Assembly: GCF_018336935.1 (NCBI RefSeq)
Contig: NZ_CP068771.1
Location: 4,526,001-4,590,000 of the forward strand
DNA from: Serratia plymuthica
Lineage (GTDB): Bacteria > Pseudomonadota > Gammaproteobacteria > Enterobacterales > Enterobacteriaceae
DNA: 64,000 nt
Reading direction: 5' to 3'
The translations under genes and the position numbers were made by a program. Numbering within the stretch: position 1 is the stretch's first letter; every line of letters begins with the position of its first letter. The notes under the pieces are model-generated. The model was not told where the DNA came from, ran no database searches, and worked only from the letters and a program-made list of their open reading frames with translations. Below, piece after piece: positions 8,765 to 19,269 of this stretch.

Positions 8765-9149
8765 CGTTCGTGTGGCTCCCGCCGCAGGGCTATGGCGCCA
8801 ACAGGGGTTCAGCCTGCCGGAAGTGCTGATTGCCGCGTTGCTGTTCGCGGTGTCGCTGCTGGGACTGTTACAGTATCATCAGGTGCTGTTGCACTCTTTT
8901 CAGCGCCAGTGGCAGTATCGGCAAGCCTGGTCGTTGGCGCACCAACAGCTGGAAGTCTTTGCGGCCACCGGCCGCACGGATGCCGAACTGTTGCCCTTGC
9001 CGCTCGGGTGGCAGCGCGAGATGCGGCTGAACTCCCCGCAAGCCGCTTGCCAACGGCTGAGGGTAAGAATACAAACGCCTCAGCGGCAGTGGGCTGAATT
9101 GAACCGCTGGTACTGCACCGCCGGGAATCCGGCAGATATCATGTTTTAA
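8754..9149 (+). CDS. ppdC: Prepilin peptidase-dependent protein PpdC
   Basis: 131 aa from a GTG at 8754, overlapping ygdB by 11 bases. The leader ends RQQG, followed by FSLPEVLIAALLFAVSLLGLL: Phe +1, Glu +5 and the hydrophobic helix of GspI/PilV-like minor pilins. A Cys pair (AACQ, WYCT) is in the small mature domain. recC follows after 10 bases, with the ribosome site GGGAG in the gap, so the pilin genes and recC share a transcript. Confidence 0.83.
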   Translation: MRINVRVAPAAGLWRQQGFSLPEVLIAALLFAVSLLGLLQYHQVLLHSFQRQWQYRQAWSLAHQQLEVFAATGRTDAELLPLPLGWQREMRLNSPQAACQRLRVRIQTPQRQWAELNRWYCTAGNPADIMF

Positions 9150-9159
9150 GGGAGCACCC

Positions 9160-12100
9160 ATGTTTAGGGTTTATCATTCCAATCAGTTGGATTTGCTGAA
9201 AACGCTGACCAGCACGTTGATTGCCAGAGAGCCATTGGCCGACCCTTTTCAACAGGAAGTGGTGCTGGTGCAAAGCCCCGGCATGGCGCAGTGGTTGCAG
9301 ATGCAGCTCGCGGAACAGTTTGGCATCGCCGCCAATATCGCCTTCCCACTGCCCGCCACCTTCATCTGGGAGATGTTCACCCGGGTTTTGCCCGGCATCC
9401 CGAAAGAGAGCGCTTTCAGTAAAGACGCCATGACCTGGAAACTGATGTGGCTGTTGCCGGATCTGCTCACCCGATCGGAATTCGCCCCGTTGCAACATTA
9501 CCTCACCGACGACGGCGACAAGCGTAAAATTCATCAGCTTGCCGGCCGGGTGGCGGATCTGTTTGACCAATACCTGGTGTATCGCCCGCAATGGCTGGAA
9601 AGCTGGCAAAAAGGCGAAAGCATTGATGGGCTGGCGGAGGCCCAGCAATGGCAGGCACCGCTGTGGGCGCGATTGGTCGAATATACCCACGAACTGGGGC
9701 AGCCGGAATGGCACCGTGCAAACCTGTATCGTCGCTTTATCAGCGCGTTGGAAAAAGCGGATCATTGCCCGGAAGGGTTGCCGCCGCGGGTGTTTATCTG
9801 CGGTATCTCGGCGCTGCCGCCGGTGTATCTGGAAGCCTTGCAGGCGCTGGGCCGCCATATTGATATTCACCTGATGTTCACCAATCCGTGCCGCTACTAT
9901 TGGGGGGATATTCAGAGCCAGTCATTCCTGGCGAAATTGCAGAGCCGCAAGCGGCGTCATTATCAGGATAAAACGGAATATGCGTTATTCAGAGATCCCG
10001 ATAACGCCGCCGCGCTGTTTAATGCGGAAGGCGAGCAGGATCTGCCCAATCCGCTGTTGGCCTCATGGGGCAAGTTGGGGCGCGACCATCACTTTTTGCT
10101 CTCGCAGATAGAATCCGCGCAGGAGGTTTTCGCATTTGTAGATATCCCTGCGGACAACGTATTGCACGCCATTCAGCACGACATGCTGGAGTTGAAAAAT
10201 AGCGCCGTCATCGGCACCACGCTGGAGACGCTGGAGAGCAGCGCGACCAAACGCCGGCTCGATCCCAGGGATCGTTCTATCAGCCTGCACGCTTGCCACA
10301 GCCCGCAGCGCGAGGTGGAGGTTTTGCACGACCAGCTGTTGACCATGCTGGCGGAAGATCCTGCGCTGACGCCGCGCGATATCATCGTGATGGTGGCAGA
10401 TATCGACAGCTACACGCCTTATATTCAGGCGGTGTTCGGCAACGCTTCCCCGGAACGCTATCTGCCGTTTGCGATTTCTGACCGGAAGGCGAGTCAGGCG
10501 CACCCGGCTTTGCAGGCGTTTATTTCGCTGCTGGATCTGCCGCAGAGCCGTTTTACTTCGGAACAGGTGCTGGCGCTGCTGGAAGTACCGGCACTGGCGG
10601 CGCGTTTCTCGATCCAGGAGGAAGGGCTGCGCCTGTTACGTCACTGGGTGGGGGAATCCGGCGTCCGTTGGGGGTTGGATGACGATAACGTACGTGAACT
10701 GGATCTGCCGGCCACCGGCCAGCATACCTGGCAGTTCGGCATTACCCGCATGCTGTTGGGATACGCCATGGACAGCAATGCCGGCGATTGGCAGGGCGTG
10801 TTGCCTTATGACGAATCGAGCGGGCTGGTCGCGGAGCTGGCCGGGCAGTTGGCCGAGCTGTTGGCCTCCCTCAGCCGTTGGCGGCAACGATTGACCGAGG
10901 CGCGTTCTTTGCCGGAGTGGCTGCCGCTTTGCCGCCAACTGCTCGATACCTTCTTTGAGCCGGACGGCGAAACCGAGGCGGCACTGGCGCTGATTGAGCA
11001 GCAGTGGAACAAAGTGTTCGAACACGGGCTGGCGGCGCGTTACCCCGATGAGGTACCGCTGACCATTCTGCGTGACGAACTGGCTGCGCGCCTCGATCAG
11101 GAGCGTATCAGTCAACGCTTCCTCGCCGGGCAAATCAACTTCTGCACGCTGATGCCGATGCGTTCCATTCCGTTCAACGTGGTTTGTCTGCTGGGCATGA
11201 ACGACGGGGTTTATCCACGCACTTTGCCGCCGCTGGGTTTCGATCTGATGGCGCAGCAGGTGAAGCGTGGCGATCGCAGCCGCCGCGATGACGATCGCTA
11301 TCTGTTCCTGGAGGCGATCCTGTCGGCACAGCAGCGGCTGTATATCAGCTTTATCGGTCGTTCTATTCAGGATAACGGCCTGCGTTACCCTTCGGTGCTG
11401 GTGACCGAGCTGCTGGAGTATCTGGAGCAAAGCTATTGCCTGCAGGGTGATGAGGCGCTGGACGCCGATACCAGCGCACAGAAGGTCGGTAAACATTTGC
11501 TTAGCTGGCACGCGCGCATGCCGTTCGCCGCCGAGAATTTTGTGCCCGGCACGGAAGCGCAAAGCTATGCCGCCGAATGGCTGCCCGCAGCCGTTGGGCG
11601 TGGCGTGGCGCATCCGCAGTTTAATCAACCGCTATTGCCTGATGAGCAGACCCAGATCTCGCTGGATGATTTGCTGCGGTTCTATCGCCACCCAATTCGC
11701 GCGTTCTTCCAACTGCGGCTGGGGGTCAGTTTTATCCTCGAAGAGACCGAATTGCCGGACGAAGAGCCCTTCATCCTGGATAATCTCAGCCGTTATCAGT
11801 TCAACAGCCAATTGTTGAATACCTTGATTGACGGCGAGGATGCCACCCGTTTGTTCCAGCGGGTGCGTGCCGCCGGCGGATTGCCTTTTGGGCCCTTCGG
11901 CGAGATTTACTGGCAGAAACAGCAAGAGGAGATGAGCGAGCTGGCCGAACAGGTGCGCGCCGAACGCAGCGAAGGGCACAGTCTGGAGCTGGATATCGAC
12001 ATTGCCGGGGTGCATATCAGCGGCTGGCTGCATCAGGTACAGGAGGATGGGCTGCTGCGCTGGCGACCGGCCACCCTGTCGGCGGTTGATGGCATACTGT

Positions 12101-12531
12101 TGTGGCTGGAACATCTGGCGTACTGCTGCGCCGGTGGCACGGGAGAAAGCCGTATTTATGGCCGCAAAGGCGCCGCGTGGCGTTTTGCCGCGTTAACCGC
12201 CGAGGATGCCCGCGAGCAGTTGGCGGAGCTGGTGGCGGGTTATCGGCGCGGTTTATGCCAGCCGTTGCTATTGCTGAATAAAAGCGGTTGGGCGTGGCTG
12301 AGCCAGTGCTATCAACCGGAAACCCAGAGCATCGACTGGGATGAAGAGGTGCAAATCAAGGCGCGGGCCAAGTTACTGCAAACCTGGCAAGGCGATCAGC
12401 GCATTCCTGGCGAAGGCGAAGACGCCTATGTTCAACGGGTATTCCGTCAGTTGGACAATGCCTGTTTAGAGCAAATTTTGGCCGAAACAGAACGTTACCT
12501 GTTGCCGGTGGCGAAGCATAACTTAGGCTGA
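9160..12531 (+). CDS. recC: Exodeoxyribonuclease V subunit RecC
   Basis: 1123 aa; E. coli RecC has 1122. RecC is the scaffold of the RecBCD helicase-nuclease. It splits the duplex at double-strand ends and recognises Chi in the 3'-ended strand. Its N-terminal two thirds have a helicase-like fold without working Walker motifs, and the C-terminal part is a dead nuclease-like domain. Conserved blocks such as VQSPGMAQWLQ and GMNDGVYPR are clear. It follows ppdC by 10 bases. A repeat-containing gap separates it from ptrA. The order recC-ptrA-recB-recD matches E. coli. Confidence 0.96.
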   Translation: MFRVYHSNQLDLLKTLTSTLIAREPLADPFQQEVVLVQSPGMAQWLQMQLAEQFGIAANIAFPLPATFIWEMFTRVLPGIPKESAFSKDAMTWKLMWLLPDLLTRSEFAPLQHYLTDDGDKRKIHQLAGRVADLFDQYLVYRPQWLESWQKGESIDGLAEAQQWQAPLWARLVEYTHELGQPEWHRANLYRRFISALEKADHCPEGLPPRVFICGISALPPVYLEALQALGRHIDIHLMFTNPCRYYWGDIQSQSFLAKLQSRKRRHYQDKTEYALFRDPDNAAALFNAEGEQDLPNPLLASWGKLGRDHHFLLSQIESAQEVFAFVDIPADNVLHAIQHDMLELKNSAVIGTTLETLESSATKRRLDPRDRSISLHACHSPQREVEVLHDQLLTMLAEDPALTPRDIIVMVADIDSYTPYIQAVFGNASPERYLPFAISDRKASQAHPALQAFISLLDLPQSRFTSEQVLALLEVPALAARFSIQEEGLRLLRHWVGESGVRWGLDDDNVRELDLPATGQHTWQFGITRMLLGYAMDSNAGDWQGVLPYDESSGLVAELAGQLAELLASLSRWRQRLTEARSLPEWLPLCRQLLDTFFEPDGETEAALALIEQQWNKVFEHGLAARYPDEVPLTILRDELAARLDQERISQRFLAGQINFCTLMPMRSIPFNVVCLLGMNDGVYPRTLPPLGFDLMAQQVKRGDRSRRDDDRYLFLEAILSAQQRLYISFIGRSIQDNGLRYPSVLVTELLEYLEQSYCLQGDEALDADTSAQKVGKHLLSWHARMPFAAENFVPGTEAQSYAAEWLPAAVGRGVAHPQFNQPLLPDEQTQISLDDLLRFYRHPIRAFFQLRLGVSFILEETELPDEEPFILDNLSRYQFNSQLLNTLIDGEDATRLFQRVRAAGGLPFGPFGEIYWQKQQEEMSELAEQVRAERSEGHSLELDIDIAGVHISGWLHQVQEDGLLRWRPATLSAVDGILLWLEHLAYCCAGGTGESRIYGRKGAAWRFAALTAEDAREQLAELVAGYRRGLCQPLLLLNKSGWAWLSQCYQPETQSIDWDEEVQIKARAKLLQTWQGDQRIPGEGEDAYVQRVFRQLDNACLEQILAETERYLLPVAKHNLG

Positions 12532-12554
12532 CCCCCTGACATTACATAGCGTTA

Positions 12555-12650
12555 TTTACCCTATGAATTTCGAGTTGGCCGCTCTGGCGTATCCATGCGC
12601 CCAGTTCGTTCATCCCCAGGCGCTTGCTCTGGTAAGCCACTGGGGTAACA
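12555..12650. repeat. Degenerate copy of an intergenic near-palindromic repeat (TATACCC family)
   Basis: The 301-base recC-ptrA gap begins with TTTACCCTATGAATTTCGAG, which resembles the left end of the elements at 25792 and 46205. It then carries CCAGTTCGTTCATCCCCAGG...CACTGGGGT, matching the middle of the full element at 46205. The right end (GGGTATA) is not recognisable, so the 3' limit is approximate. The rest of the gap (12650-12826) shows no clear feature apart from AT-rich sequence that may hold the ptrA promoter. A short minus-strand open frame across the gap is probably chance. Confidence 0.5.
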
Positions 12651-12832
12651 TCCCCCGGTGGTACTGATTGCCCCGAGGTGGTAAAAATAAGCAGGATTAT
12701 ATTCAACTATCGGGGTTAGCTCCGGTCTTACATAACGTACAGGTATATAGCCTTTGGTTGTGTTGTTTTGATGCACACCGCCAACGTCAGGGATTTGGCG
12801 TAGCGGTGTCAGAATAGGGGTTCATTTTGGAT

Positions 12833-15721
12833 ATGCGCAGACAGTTGGCCCGCATTACCGGGTTAGTATTATTGGCCATGTGTTGGGCACCGTTAAGCTG
12901 GGCCGCGCAGGGATGGCAACCGCTGGCGGAGAAGATCAACAAAAGCGATCACGATCCACGCCAATATCAGGCGATTAAGCTGGCAAACGGGATGACCGTC
13001 TTGTTGGTATCCGATGCTCAGGCGCCAAAATCATTGGCGGCACTGGCGCTGCCGGTGGGATCGCTGGAAGATCCGAACAGCCAGCTTGGGCTGGCGCACT
13101 ACCTGGAGCACATGGTGCTGATGGGATCCAAGCGCTATCCGCAGCCGGAAAACCTGGCGGAGTTTCTGAAAAAGCACGGTGGTAGCCACAACGCCAGCAC
13201 CGCGTCTTATCGCACCGCGTTCTATCTGGAAGTAGAAAACGACGCGTTAGCGCCGGCGGTAGACCGCATGGCGGACGCCATTGCGGAGCCTCTGCTGGAT
13301 CCCGTCAATGCCGATCGTGAACGTAATGCGGTCAATGCCGAACTGACGATGGCGCGTTCACGCGACGGCATGCGCATGGCGCAGGTCGGGGCGGAAACGC
13401 TGAACCCGGCTCACCCGAGCGCGCGTTTCTCCGGTGGCAACCTCGATACGCTGAAGGACAAGCCGGGCAGCAAGTTGCATGATGAACTGACGTCATTCTA
13501 CCAGCGTTATTATTCTGCCAACCTGATGATGGGCGTGTTGTACAGCAGCAAGCCATTGCCGGAGTTGGCCGAACTGGCGGCCGATACGTTTGGCAAAGTG
13601 CCCAATCGCGAAGCCAGCGTGCCGCCAATTACCGTCCCTGCGGTTACCCCTGAACAGCAGGGCATCATTATCCACTATGTGCCGGCTCAGCCGCGCAAGC
13701 AGTTGAAAGTAGAGTTTCGCATTGATAACAACAGCGCCGAATTCCGCAGCAAGACCGACACTTATATTAGCTACCTGATTGGCAACCGCAGCCAAAATAC
13801 CCTGTCTGACTGGCTGCAAAAGCAGGGGTTGGCGGATGCGATCAACGCCGGGGCCGATCCGATGGTGGATCGCAACGGCGGGGTATTCTCAATCAGCGTC
13901 TCCCTGACCGATAAAGGCCTGGCCAAGCGTGACGAGGTGATAGCGGCCATCTTTAACTATCTGAAAATGCTGCGCAGCGAAGGTATCAAACAAAGCTATT
14001 TCGATGAGATCTCCCACGTTCTCAACCTGGATTTCCGCTATCCGTCGATCACCCGCGATATGGACTACATAGAGTGGCTGGTGGACACCATGCTGCGTGT
14101 GCCGGTAGAACACACGCTGGATGCGCCTTACCTGGCCGATCGTTATGACGCCAAGGCGATTGCCGAGCGTCTGGATGCCATGACGCCGCAAAATGCACGC
14201 ATCTGGTTTGTCAGCCCGAATGAGCCGCATAACAAGATGGCCTATTTCGTCAATGCACCTTATCAGGTTGATAAAATCGCGCCGCAGCGTTTCGAACAGT
14301 GGCAGCAGTTGGGCAAGGGGATCAGCCTCTCGTTGCCTGCGCTGAACCCGTATATTCCCGATGACTTTAGCCTGAACAAACCGTCCCACGAGTTCAAGAA
14401 ACCGGAAATGGTGGTCGATCAGCCGGGTCTGCGGGTGTTGTATATGCCAAGCCGTTACTTTGCCGACGAGCCGAAAGCCGATGTCACAGTGGCGTTCCGC
14501 AACGCAAAAACCATGGACTCTGCGCGCAATCAGGTGCTGTTCTCGCTGACCGACTATCTGGCGGGTATTTCGCTGGATCAACTGAGTTATCAGGCCTCGA
14601 TTGGCGGGCTGAGCTTCTCGACTTCACCGAACAATGGCCTGATGTTCAATGCCAACGGTTTTACCCAGCGTTTGCCGCAGTTGCTGACCTCGCTGATTGA
14701 GGGCTATTCCAACTTCACGCCGACGGAAGATCAACTGGCGCAGGCCAAATCCTGGTATCTGGAACAGCTGGATTCGGCTGAGAAAGGGAAAGCGTTCGAG
14801 CTGGCGATCCAACCGGTGCAGATGGTTTCCCGTGTGCCTTACTCCGAGCGCAGTGAGCGCCGCGAGGTGCTGAAGACCCTGACGCTGAAAGAGGTTCTGG
14901 CATACCGCGACAGCCTGTTGGCCGACGCCACACCGGAGTTGCTGGTGGTGGGCAATATGAGCAAGCAGCAGGTGGATACTCTGGCCTCAACGCTGAAACA
15001 CCGCCTGGGCTGCACCGGCATTGAATGGTGGCACGGCGAAGACGTTGAAGTGGCTAAAAAACAGTTGGCTAACCTGCAGCGTGCGGGCAGCAGCACCGAC
15101 TCGGCGCTGGCGGCCGTCTATGTGCCGACCGGGTATGATGAAGTGACCGGTATGGCTTACAGCTCGCTGCTGGGGCAGATTATCCAGCCCTGGTTCTATA
15201 GCCAACTGCGTACTCAGGAACAGTTGGGTTATGCGGTGTTTGCTTTCCCAATGTCAGTGGGCCGCCAGTGGGGGATAGGTTTCCTGTTGCAAAGCAACAG
15301 CAAGCAGCCGGCGTATCTGTACCAACGCTATCAGGATTTCTACCCGAAAACTGAAAAGCGCCTGCGTGAGATGAGCGAGGCGGACTTTGAGCAGTACAAG
15401 CAGGCGATGATCAACGAGCTGAAACAGCGCCCGCAAACCCTGAGCGAAGAAGCCAGCCGCTTTGCCAATGATTTCGATCGCGGCAATTTCACCTTCGATA
15501 CCCGCCATAAGCTGATTGAGCAGGTTAAGCAACTGACGCCGACCAAGCTGGCGGATTATTTCCACCAGGCGGTCATTCAGCCGCAGGGGCTGGCGGTGTT
15601 GTCGCAGGTTAGCGGCAGCGGGCAAGAGAAAGCGGATTATGCCGTGCAGCAGGACTGGGTCACCTATCCAAACGCCTCTGCCCTGCAGCAAACTCTGCCG
15701 CGTAAGGTGGCGACACCATGA
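12833..15721 (+). CDS. ptrA: Protease III (pitrilysin), periplasmic zinc metalloprotease
   Basis: 962 aa from ATG 12833, which gives a normal signal peptide (MRRQLARITGLVLLAMCWAPLSWA, cleavage near residue 24). A TTG at 12827 would add two residues. The inverted zinc motif HxxEH is seen as HYLEH, in GLAHYLEHMVLMGSKRYPQ, with the distal Glu in the ERNAVNAEL block. M16 proteases of this size have four half-domains forming a closed chamber and cut small peptides such as insulin B chain. It ends in a four-base ATGA overlap with recB. The link to RecBCD is positional; no role in recombination is known. Confidence 0.96.
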   Translation: MRRQLARITGLVLLAMCWAPLSWAAQGWQPLAEKINKSDHDPRQYQAIKLANGMTVLLVSDAQAPKSLAALALPVGSLEDPNSQLGLAHYLEHMVLMGSKRYPQPENLAEFLKKHGGSHNASTASYRTAFYLEVENDALAPAVDRMADAIAEPLLDPVNADRERNAVNAELTMARSRDGMRMAQVGAETLNPAHPSARFSGGNLDTLKDKPGSKLHDELTSFYQRYYSANLMMGVLYSSKPLPELAELAADTFGKVPNREASVPPITVPAVTPEQQGIIIHYVPAQPRKQLKVEFRIDNNSAEFRSKTDTYISYLIGNRSQNTLSDWLQKQGLADAINAGADPMVDRNGGVFSISVSLTDKGLAKRDEVIAAIFNYLKMLRSEGIKQSYFDEISHVLNLDFRYPSITRDMDYIEWLVDTMLRVPVEHTLDAPYLADRYDAKAIAERLDAMTPQNARIWFVSPNEPHNKMAYFVNAPYQVDKIAPQRFEQWQQLGKGISLSLPALNPYIPDDFSLNKPSHEFKKPEMVVDQPGLRVLYMPSRYFADEPKADVTVAFRNAKTMDSARNQVLFSLTDYLAGISLDQLSYQASIGGLSFSTSPNNGLMFNANGFTQRLPQLLTSLIEGYSNFTPTEDQLAQAKSWYLEQLDSAEKGKAFELAIQPVQMVSRVPYSERSERREVLKTLTLKEVLAYRDSLLADATPELLVVGNMSKQQVDTLASTLKHRLGCTGIEWWHGEDVEVAKKQLANLQRAGSSTDSALAAVYVPTGYDEVTGMAYSSLLGQIIQPWFYSQLRTQEQLGYAVFAFPMSVGRQWGIGFLLQSNSKQPAYLYQRYQDFYPKTEKRLREMSEADFEQYKQAMINELKQRPQTLSEEASRFANDFDRGNFTFDTRHKLIEQVKQLTPTKLADYFHQAVIQPQGLAVLSQVSGSGQEKADYAVQQDWVTYPNASALQQTLPRKVATP

Positions 15722-18700
15722 CAGAGGCCGCCCCGCAGCGGCTTGATCCGCTGACGTTGCCGTTGTTTGGCGAACGGCTGATAGAAGCGTCGGCGGGGAC
15801 CGGCAAAACCTTTACCATAGGTGCGCTGTATCTGCGCCTGCTGCTTGGCCTGGGCCAGGCGGCGGCCTTTCCCCGGCGGCTGACGGTGGAGGAGATTCTG
15901 GTGGTGACCTTTACCGAGGCCGCCACCGAAGAGCTGCGTGGGCGTATTCGCAGCAATATCCATGCGTTACGCATTGCTTGCGTCCGCGGTCTCAGCAAGG
16001 ACCCCTTGTTGTCTGCGCTGATGGAGGAGATTGACGATCTGCCCGATGCCGCCGCGCAGCTGCTAGCTGCCGAACGGCAGATGGACGAAGCGGCGATCTA
16101 CACCATCCACGGTTTTTGCCAGCGCATGCTGACCCACAACGCCTTCGAGTCCGGCATTCTGTTTGAGCAAACGCTGGTGCAGGATGAATTGCCGCTACGG
16201 CGTCAGGCCTGTGCAGATTTCTGGCGTCGCCATTGTTACCCGTTGCCGTTGGGCGTCGCCCGGGCGGTGAGCCAGGAGTGGAGCGGCCCGGAGGCGCTGC
16301 TGGCCGATCTTTCCGGTTATCTGGGCGGCGAAGCGCCAACGCTGCGTCGGCCGCCGAAAGATGAAGAAACGGTATTGATGCGCCATGAGCAGATCGTGGC
16401 GCGAATCGATGCCATTAAAGCTCAGTGGCTGGCGGCGGCGGGGGATCTGGAGGCGTTAATCAGCCAGTCCGGCGTGGATAAACGCAGCTACAGCAGCAAA
16501 CACCTGCCTAATTGGTTGCATAAGGTGGGCGAATGGGTGGTGCTGGAAACCCAGGATTACCAACTGCCGAAAGAGCTGGAAAAATTCCGGCAGTCAGCGC
16601 TGCTGGATAAAACCAAAAAGGGCGAACCGCCTCGCCATGCCTTGTTTATGGCGATAGATACGCTGTTTGATGAACCGCTGACGCTGCGCGATTTGATTAT
16701 GGCGCGGGCGCTGAGTGAGATACGTCTCTCCATTCAACAGGAGAAACGCCAGCGCGCCGAATTGGGTTTTGACGATCTGCTAAGCCGGTTGGACAGTGCG
16801 CTGCAAAGTGAAGGCGGCGAACGGTTGGCGCAGGCGATTCGCCAGCGTTATCCGGTGGCGATGATCGATGAGTTCCAGGATACCGACCCACAGCAATACC
16901 GCATCTTCCAAAAGCTCTACGTCGGCCGGCCGGAATGCGGCCTGTTGCTGATAGGCGACCCGAAACAGGCTATTTACGCCTTCCGCGGCGCCGACATCTT
17001 TACCTATATGCGCGCCCGTTCTGAGGTAAGCGCCCACTACACGCTTGAGACTAACTGGCGCTCGTCGCCGGCAATGGTTGGCAGCGTTAACCATCTGTTT
17101 GCTCAGGTGGAAAAACCCTTCCTGTTCGGTCAAATTCCGTTTATCGAGGTGGCCGCCGCCGAAAAAAATCGCGGGTTGGCGTTTGAGCTGCATAACCAGC
17201 CACAGCCGGCGATGCAGTTTTGGTTGCAGCAGGGTGAAGGCGTTGGCGTTAGTGAGTACCAACAATTGATGGCGCGCCTGTGCGCCACGCAAATCCGTGA
17301 CTGGCTCAGTGCCGGGCAACGTGAGCAGGCCTGGCTGGTGAACGGCGAAAAGCGGCGGGCGGTGCAGGCCTCCGATATTACCGTGCTGGTGCGCAGCCGC
17401 AATGAGGCGGCGTTGGTGCGTGATGCGCTCAGCGCCCTGGCCATTCCTTCGGTCTATCTGTCCAATCGCGACAGCGTGTTTGATACGCCGGAAGCCAAGG
17501 ATTTGCTGTGGCTGTTGCAGGCGGTGCTGGCGCCGGAGCAGGAACGCACGCTGCGCAGCGCTATGGCGACCGGGCTGATGGGGTTGGACGCGCAGGCGCT
17601 GGACGGCTTGAATCGCAATGAACGCGCCTGGGATACGCTGGTCAACGAGTTCGATAAATACCGCACGCGCTGGCTGCGCCGTGGCGTGTTGCCCATGCTG
17701 CATGAGGTGATGAATCAGCGCCACCTGGCGGAGAATCTGCTGGCCAGCCCCGGCGGCGAGCGTCGGTTGACCGACGTGATGCACTTGGGGGAGCTGTTGC
17801 AAGAGGCTTCTGCACAACTCGACAGCGAACATGCGCTGGTGCGCTGGCTGGCACAGCAGATTGCTCAACCAAATCGCCAATCCGACAACCAGCAACTGCG
17901 GCTGGAAAGCGATCGTCATCTGGTGAAGGTGATCACCATCCATAAATCGAAAGGGCTGGAGTTCGATCTGGTCTGGTTGCCGTTCGTCGGCAATTTCCGC
18001 CAGCAGCAGCAGGTGCTGTACCACGATCGGCAGAGTTTCCAGGCTCTGCTTGACCTCAACGCCGATGAAGAAAGTATCGAATGGGCCGAAGAAGAGCGGC
18101 TGGCGGAGGATTTGCGCCTGCTGTACGTCGCCTTGACCCGTTCGGTATACCACTGCAGCATCGGCATAGCGCCGTTGATCCAGGGCACACGCAAGAAACA
18201 GGGTGATACCGATTTGCACCGCAGCGCGCTGGGCTACCTGGTGCAGGCCGGCCAGGCCGGGGATGCAGCCTGGCTGCACCAACGTCTTCAACAGCTGGCT
18301 GGGGAGGGGATTGCACTGTCGCTGGTTGAACAACTGGATGAACGGGCCTGGCTGCCTCAAGTGCCGGCGTTAACCGAACTGGCGGCAAAAAGCTTCACGC
18401 GCCCGGTGCAGGATTTCTGGCGCGTGACCAGTTACACCGGCCTGCAGCAACACGGCTCTGGCCTGATGCAGGATCTGCTGCCACGGCTGGATGTCGACGC
18501 CGCAGGCGAACAGGCGTTGGACAGTGAGCCAGCGCTCACACCGCATACCTTCCCGCGCGGCGCAGCACCGGGAACCTTCCTGCACAGCCTGTTTGAAACG
18601 CTGGATTTCACCCAACCCCTTGATGAACAATGGTTGTTTGAACAGTTGCAGCAGCAAGGGTTTGCCGAGCACTGGCAACCGATACTGCTGGCGTGGATGC

Positions 18701-19269
18701 AGGTGTTGCTGAATGTCCCGCTCAATGATGCCGGTGTTTCGTTGTCGGCGCTGGCACCGCAGCATAAACAGGCCGAGCTGCAGTTTTATTTACCCATAGA
18801 AAAACTGTTGCAGGCGGATGAGCTGGATAGGCTGGTGAAAAATTACGATCCGCTTTCTGCCCGCTGCCCGGCGCTGGATTTCCAGCAGGTGCAGGGAATG
18901 TTGAAGGGATTTATCGACCTGGTGTTTTGCTGGCAGGGAAAATACTACCTGCTGGATTACAAATCCAACTGGTTGGGAGAGGACAGCGGCGCTTATACCC
19001 GTGCGGCGATGGAGCAGGCGATGGCGGAACACCGCTACGATCTGCAATATCAGCTGTACACGCTGGCACTGCATCGTTATCTGCGCCATAGACTGCCGGA
19101 TTATGACTATCAACGCGACTTCGGCGGGGTGATTTATTTGTTCCTGCGCGGGGTGGACGCGCAGCACCCGGGCAACGGTATCTTCGCCTGTCGCCCGGCA
19201 CCGCAGTTGGTGGAAGGCATGGACCGTCTGTTCAGCGGCGAAGCCATTACGGCGGAGGATGAGCCATGA
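15718..19269 (+). CDS. recB: Exodeoxyribonuclease V subunit RecB (3'-5' helicase and nuclease)
   Basis: 1183 aa; E. coli has 1180. The N-terminal SF1A helicase shows motif [10 protein letters not shown] (Lys30), motif [12 protein letters not shown], motif [18 protein letters not shown], motif [10 protein letters not shown] and motif [11 protein letters not shown]. The C-terminal RecB-family nuclease shows the catalytic [10 protein letters not shown] with Asp1080 and Lys1082, the same position as in E. coli. RecB moves 3'-5', cuts both strands and, after Chi, loads RecA. It overlaps ptrA and recD by four bases each, suggesting coupled translation and subunit balance. Confidence 0.98.
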   Translation: MTEAAPQRLDPLTLPLFGERLIEASAGTGKTFTIGALYLRLLLGLGQAAAFPRRLTVEEILVVTFTEAATEELRGRIRSNIHALRIACVRGLSKDPLLSALMEEIDDLPDAAAQLLAAERQMDEAAIYTIHGFCQRMLTHNAFESGILFEQTLVQDELPLRRQACADFWRRHCYPLPLGVARAVSQEWSGPEALLADLSGYLGGEAPTLRRPPKDEETVLMRHEQIVARIDAIKAQWLAAAGDLEALISQSGVDKRSYSSKHLPNWLHKVGEWVVLETQDYQLPKELEKFRQSALLDKTKKGEPPRHALFMAIDTLFDEPLTLRDLIMARALSEIRLSIQQEKRQRAELGFDDLLSRLDSALQSEGGERLAQAIRQRYPVAMIDEFQDTDPQQYRIFQKLYVGRPECGLLLIGDPKQAIYAFRGADIFTYMRARSEVSAHYTLETNWRSSPAMVGSVNHLFAQVEKPFLFGQIPFIEVAAAEKNRGLAFELHNQPQPAMQFWLQQGEGVGVSEYQQLMARLCATQIRDWLSAGQREQAWLVNGEKRRAVQASDITVLVRSRNEAALVRDALSALAIPSVYLSNRDSVFDTPEAKDLLWLLQAVLAPEQERTLRSAMATGLMGLDAQALDGLNRNERAWDTLVNEFDKYRTRWLRRGVLPMLHEVMNQRHLAENLLASPGGERRLTDVMHLGELLQEASAQLDSEHALVRWLAQQIAQPNRQSDNQQLRLESDRHLVKVITIHKSKGLEFDLVWLPFVGNFRQQQQVLYHDRQSFQALLDLNADEESIEWAEEERLAEDLRLLYVALTRSVYHCSIGIAPLIQGTRKKQGDTDLHRSALGYLVQAGQAGDAAWLHQRLQQLAGEGIALSLVEQLDERAWLPQVPALTELAAKSFTRPVQDFWRVTSYTGLQQHGSGLMQDLLPRLDVDAAGEQALDSEPALTPHTFPRGAAPGTFLHSLFETLDFTQPLDEQWLFEQLQQQGFAEHWQPILLAWMQVLLNVPLNDAGVSLSALAPQHKQAELQFYLPIEKLLQADELDRLVKNYDPLSARCPALDFQQVQGMLKGFIDLVFCWQGKYYLLDYKSNWLGEDSGAYTRAAMEQAMAEHRYDLQYQLYTLALHRYLRHRLPDYDYQRDFGGVIYLFLRGVDAQHPGNGIFACRPAPQLVEGMDRLFSGEAITAEDEP

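Noticed and set aside
12561..12776. 71-codon minus-strand frame in the recC-ptrA gap
   Set aside because: It runs through a degenerate repeat, has no ribosome site or recognisable domain.
16780..18360. 526-codon minus-strand frame opposite recB
   Set aside because: Antisense shadow of recB, low-complexity composition, no start context.
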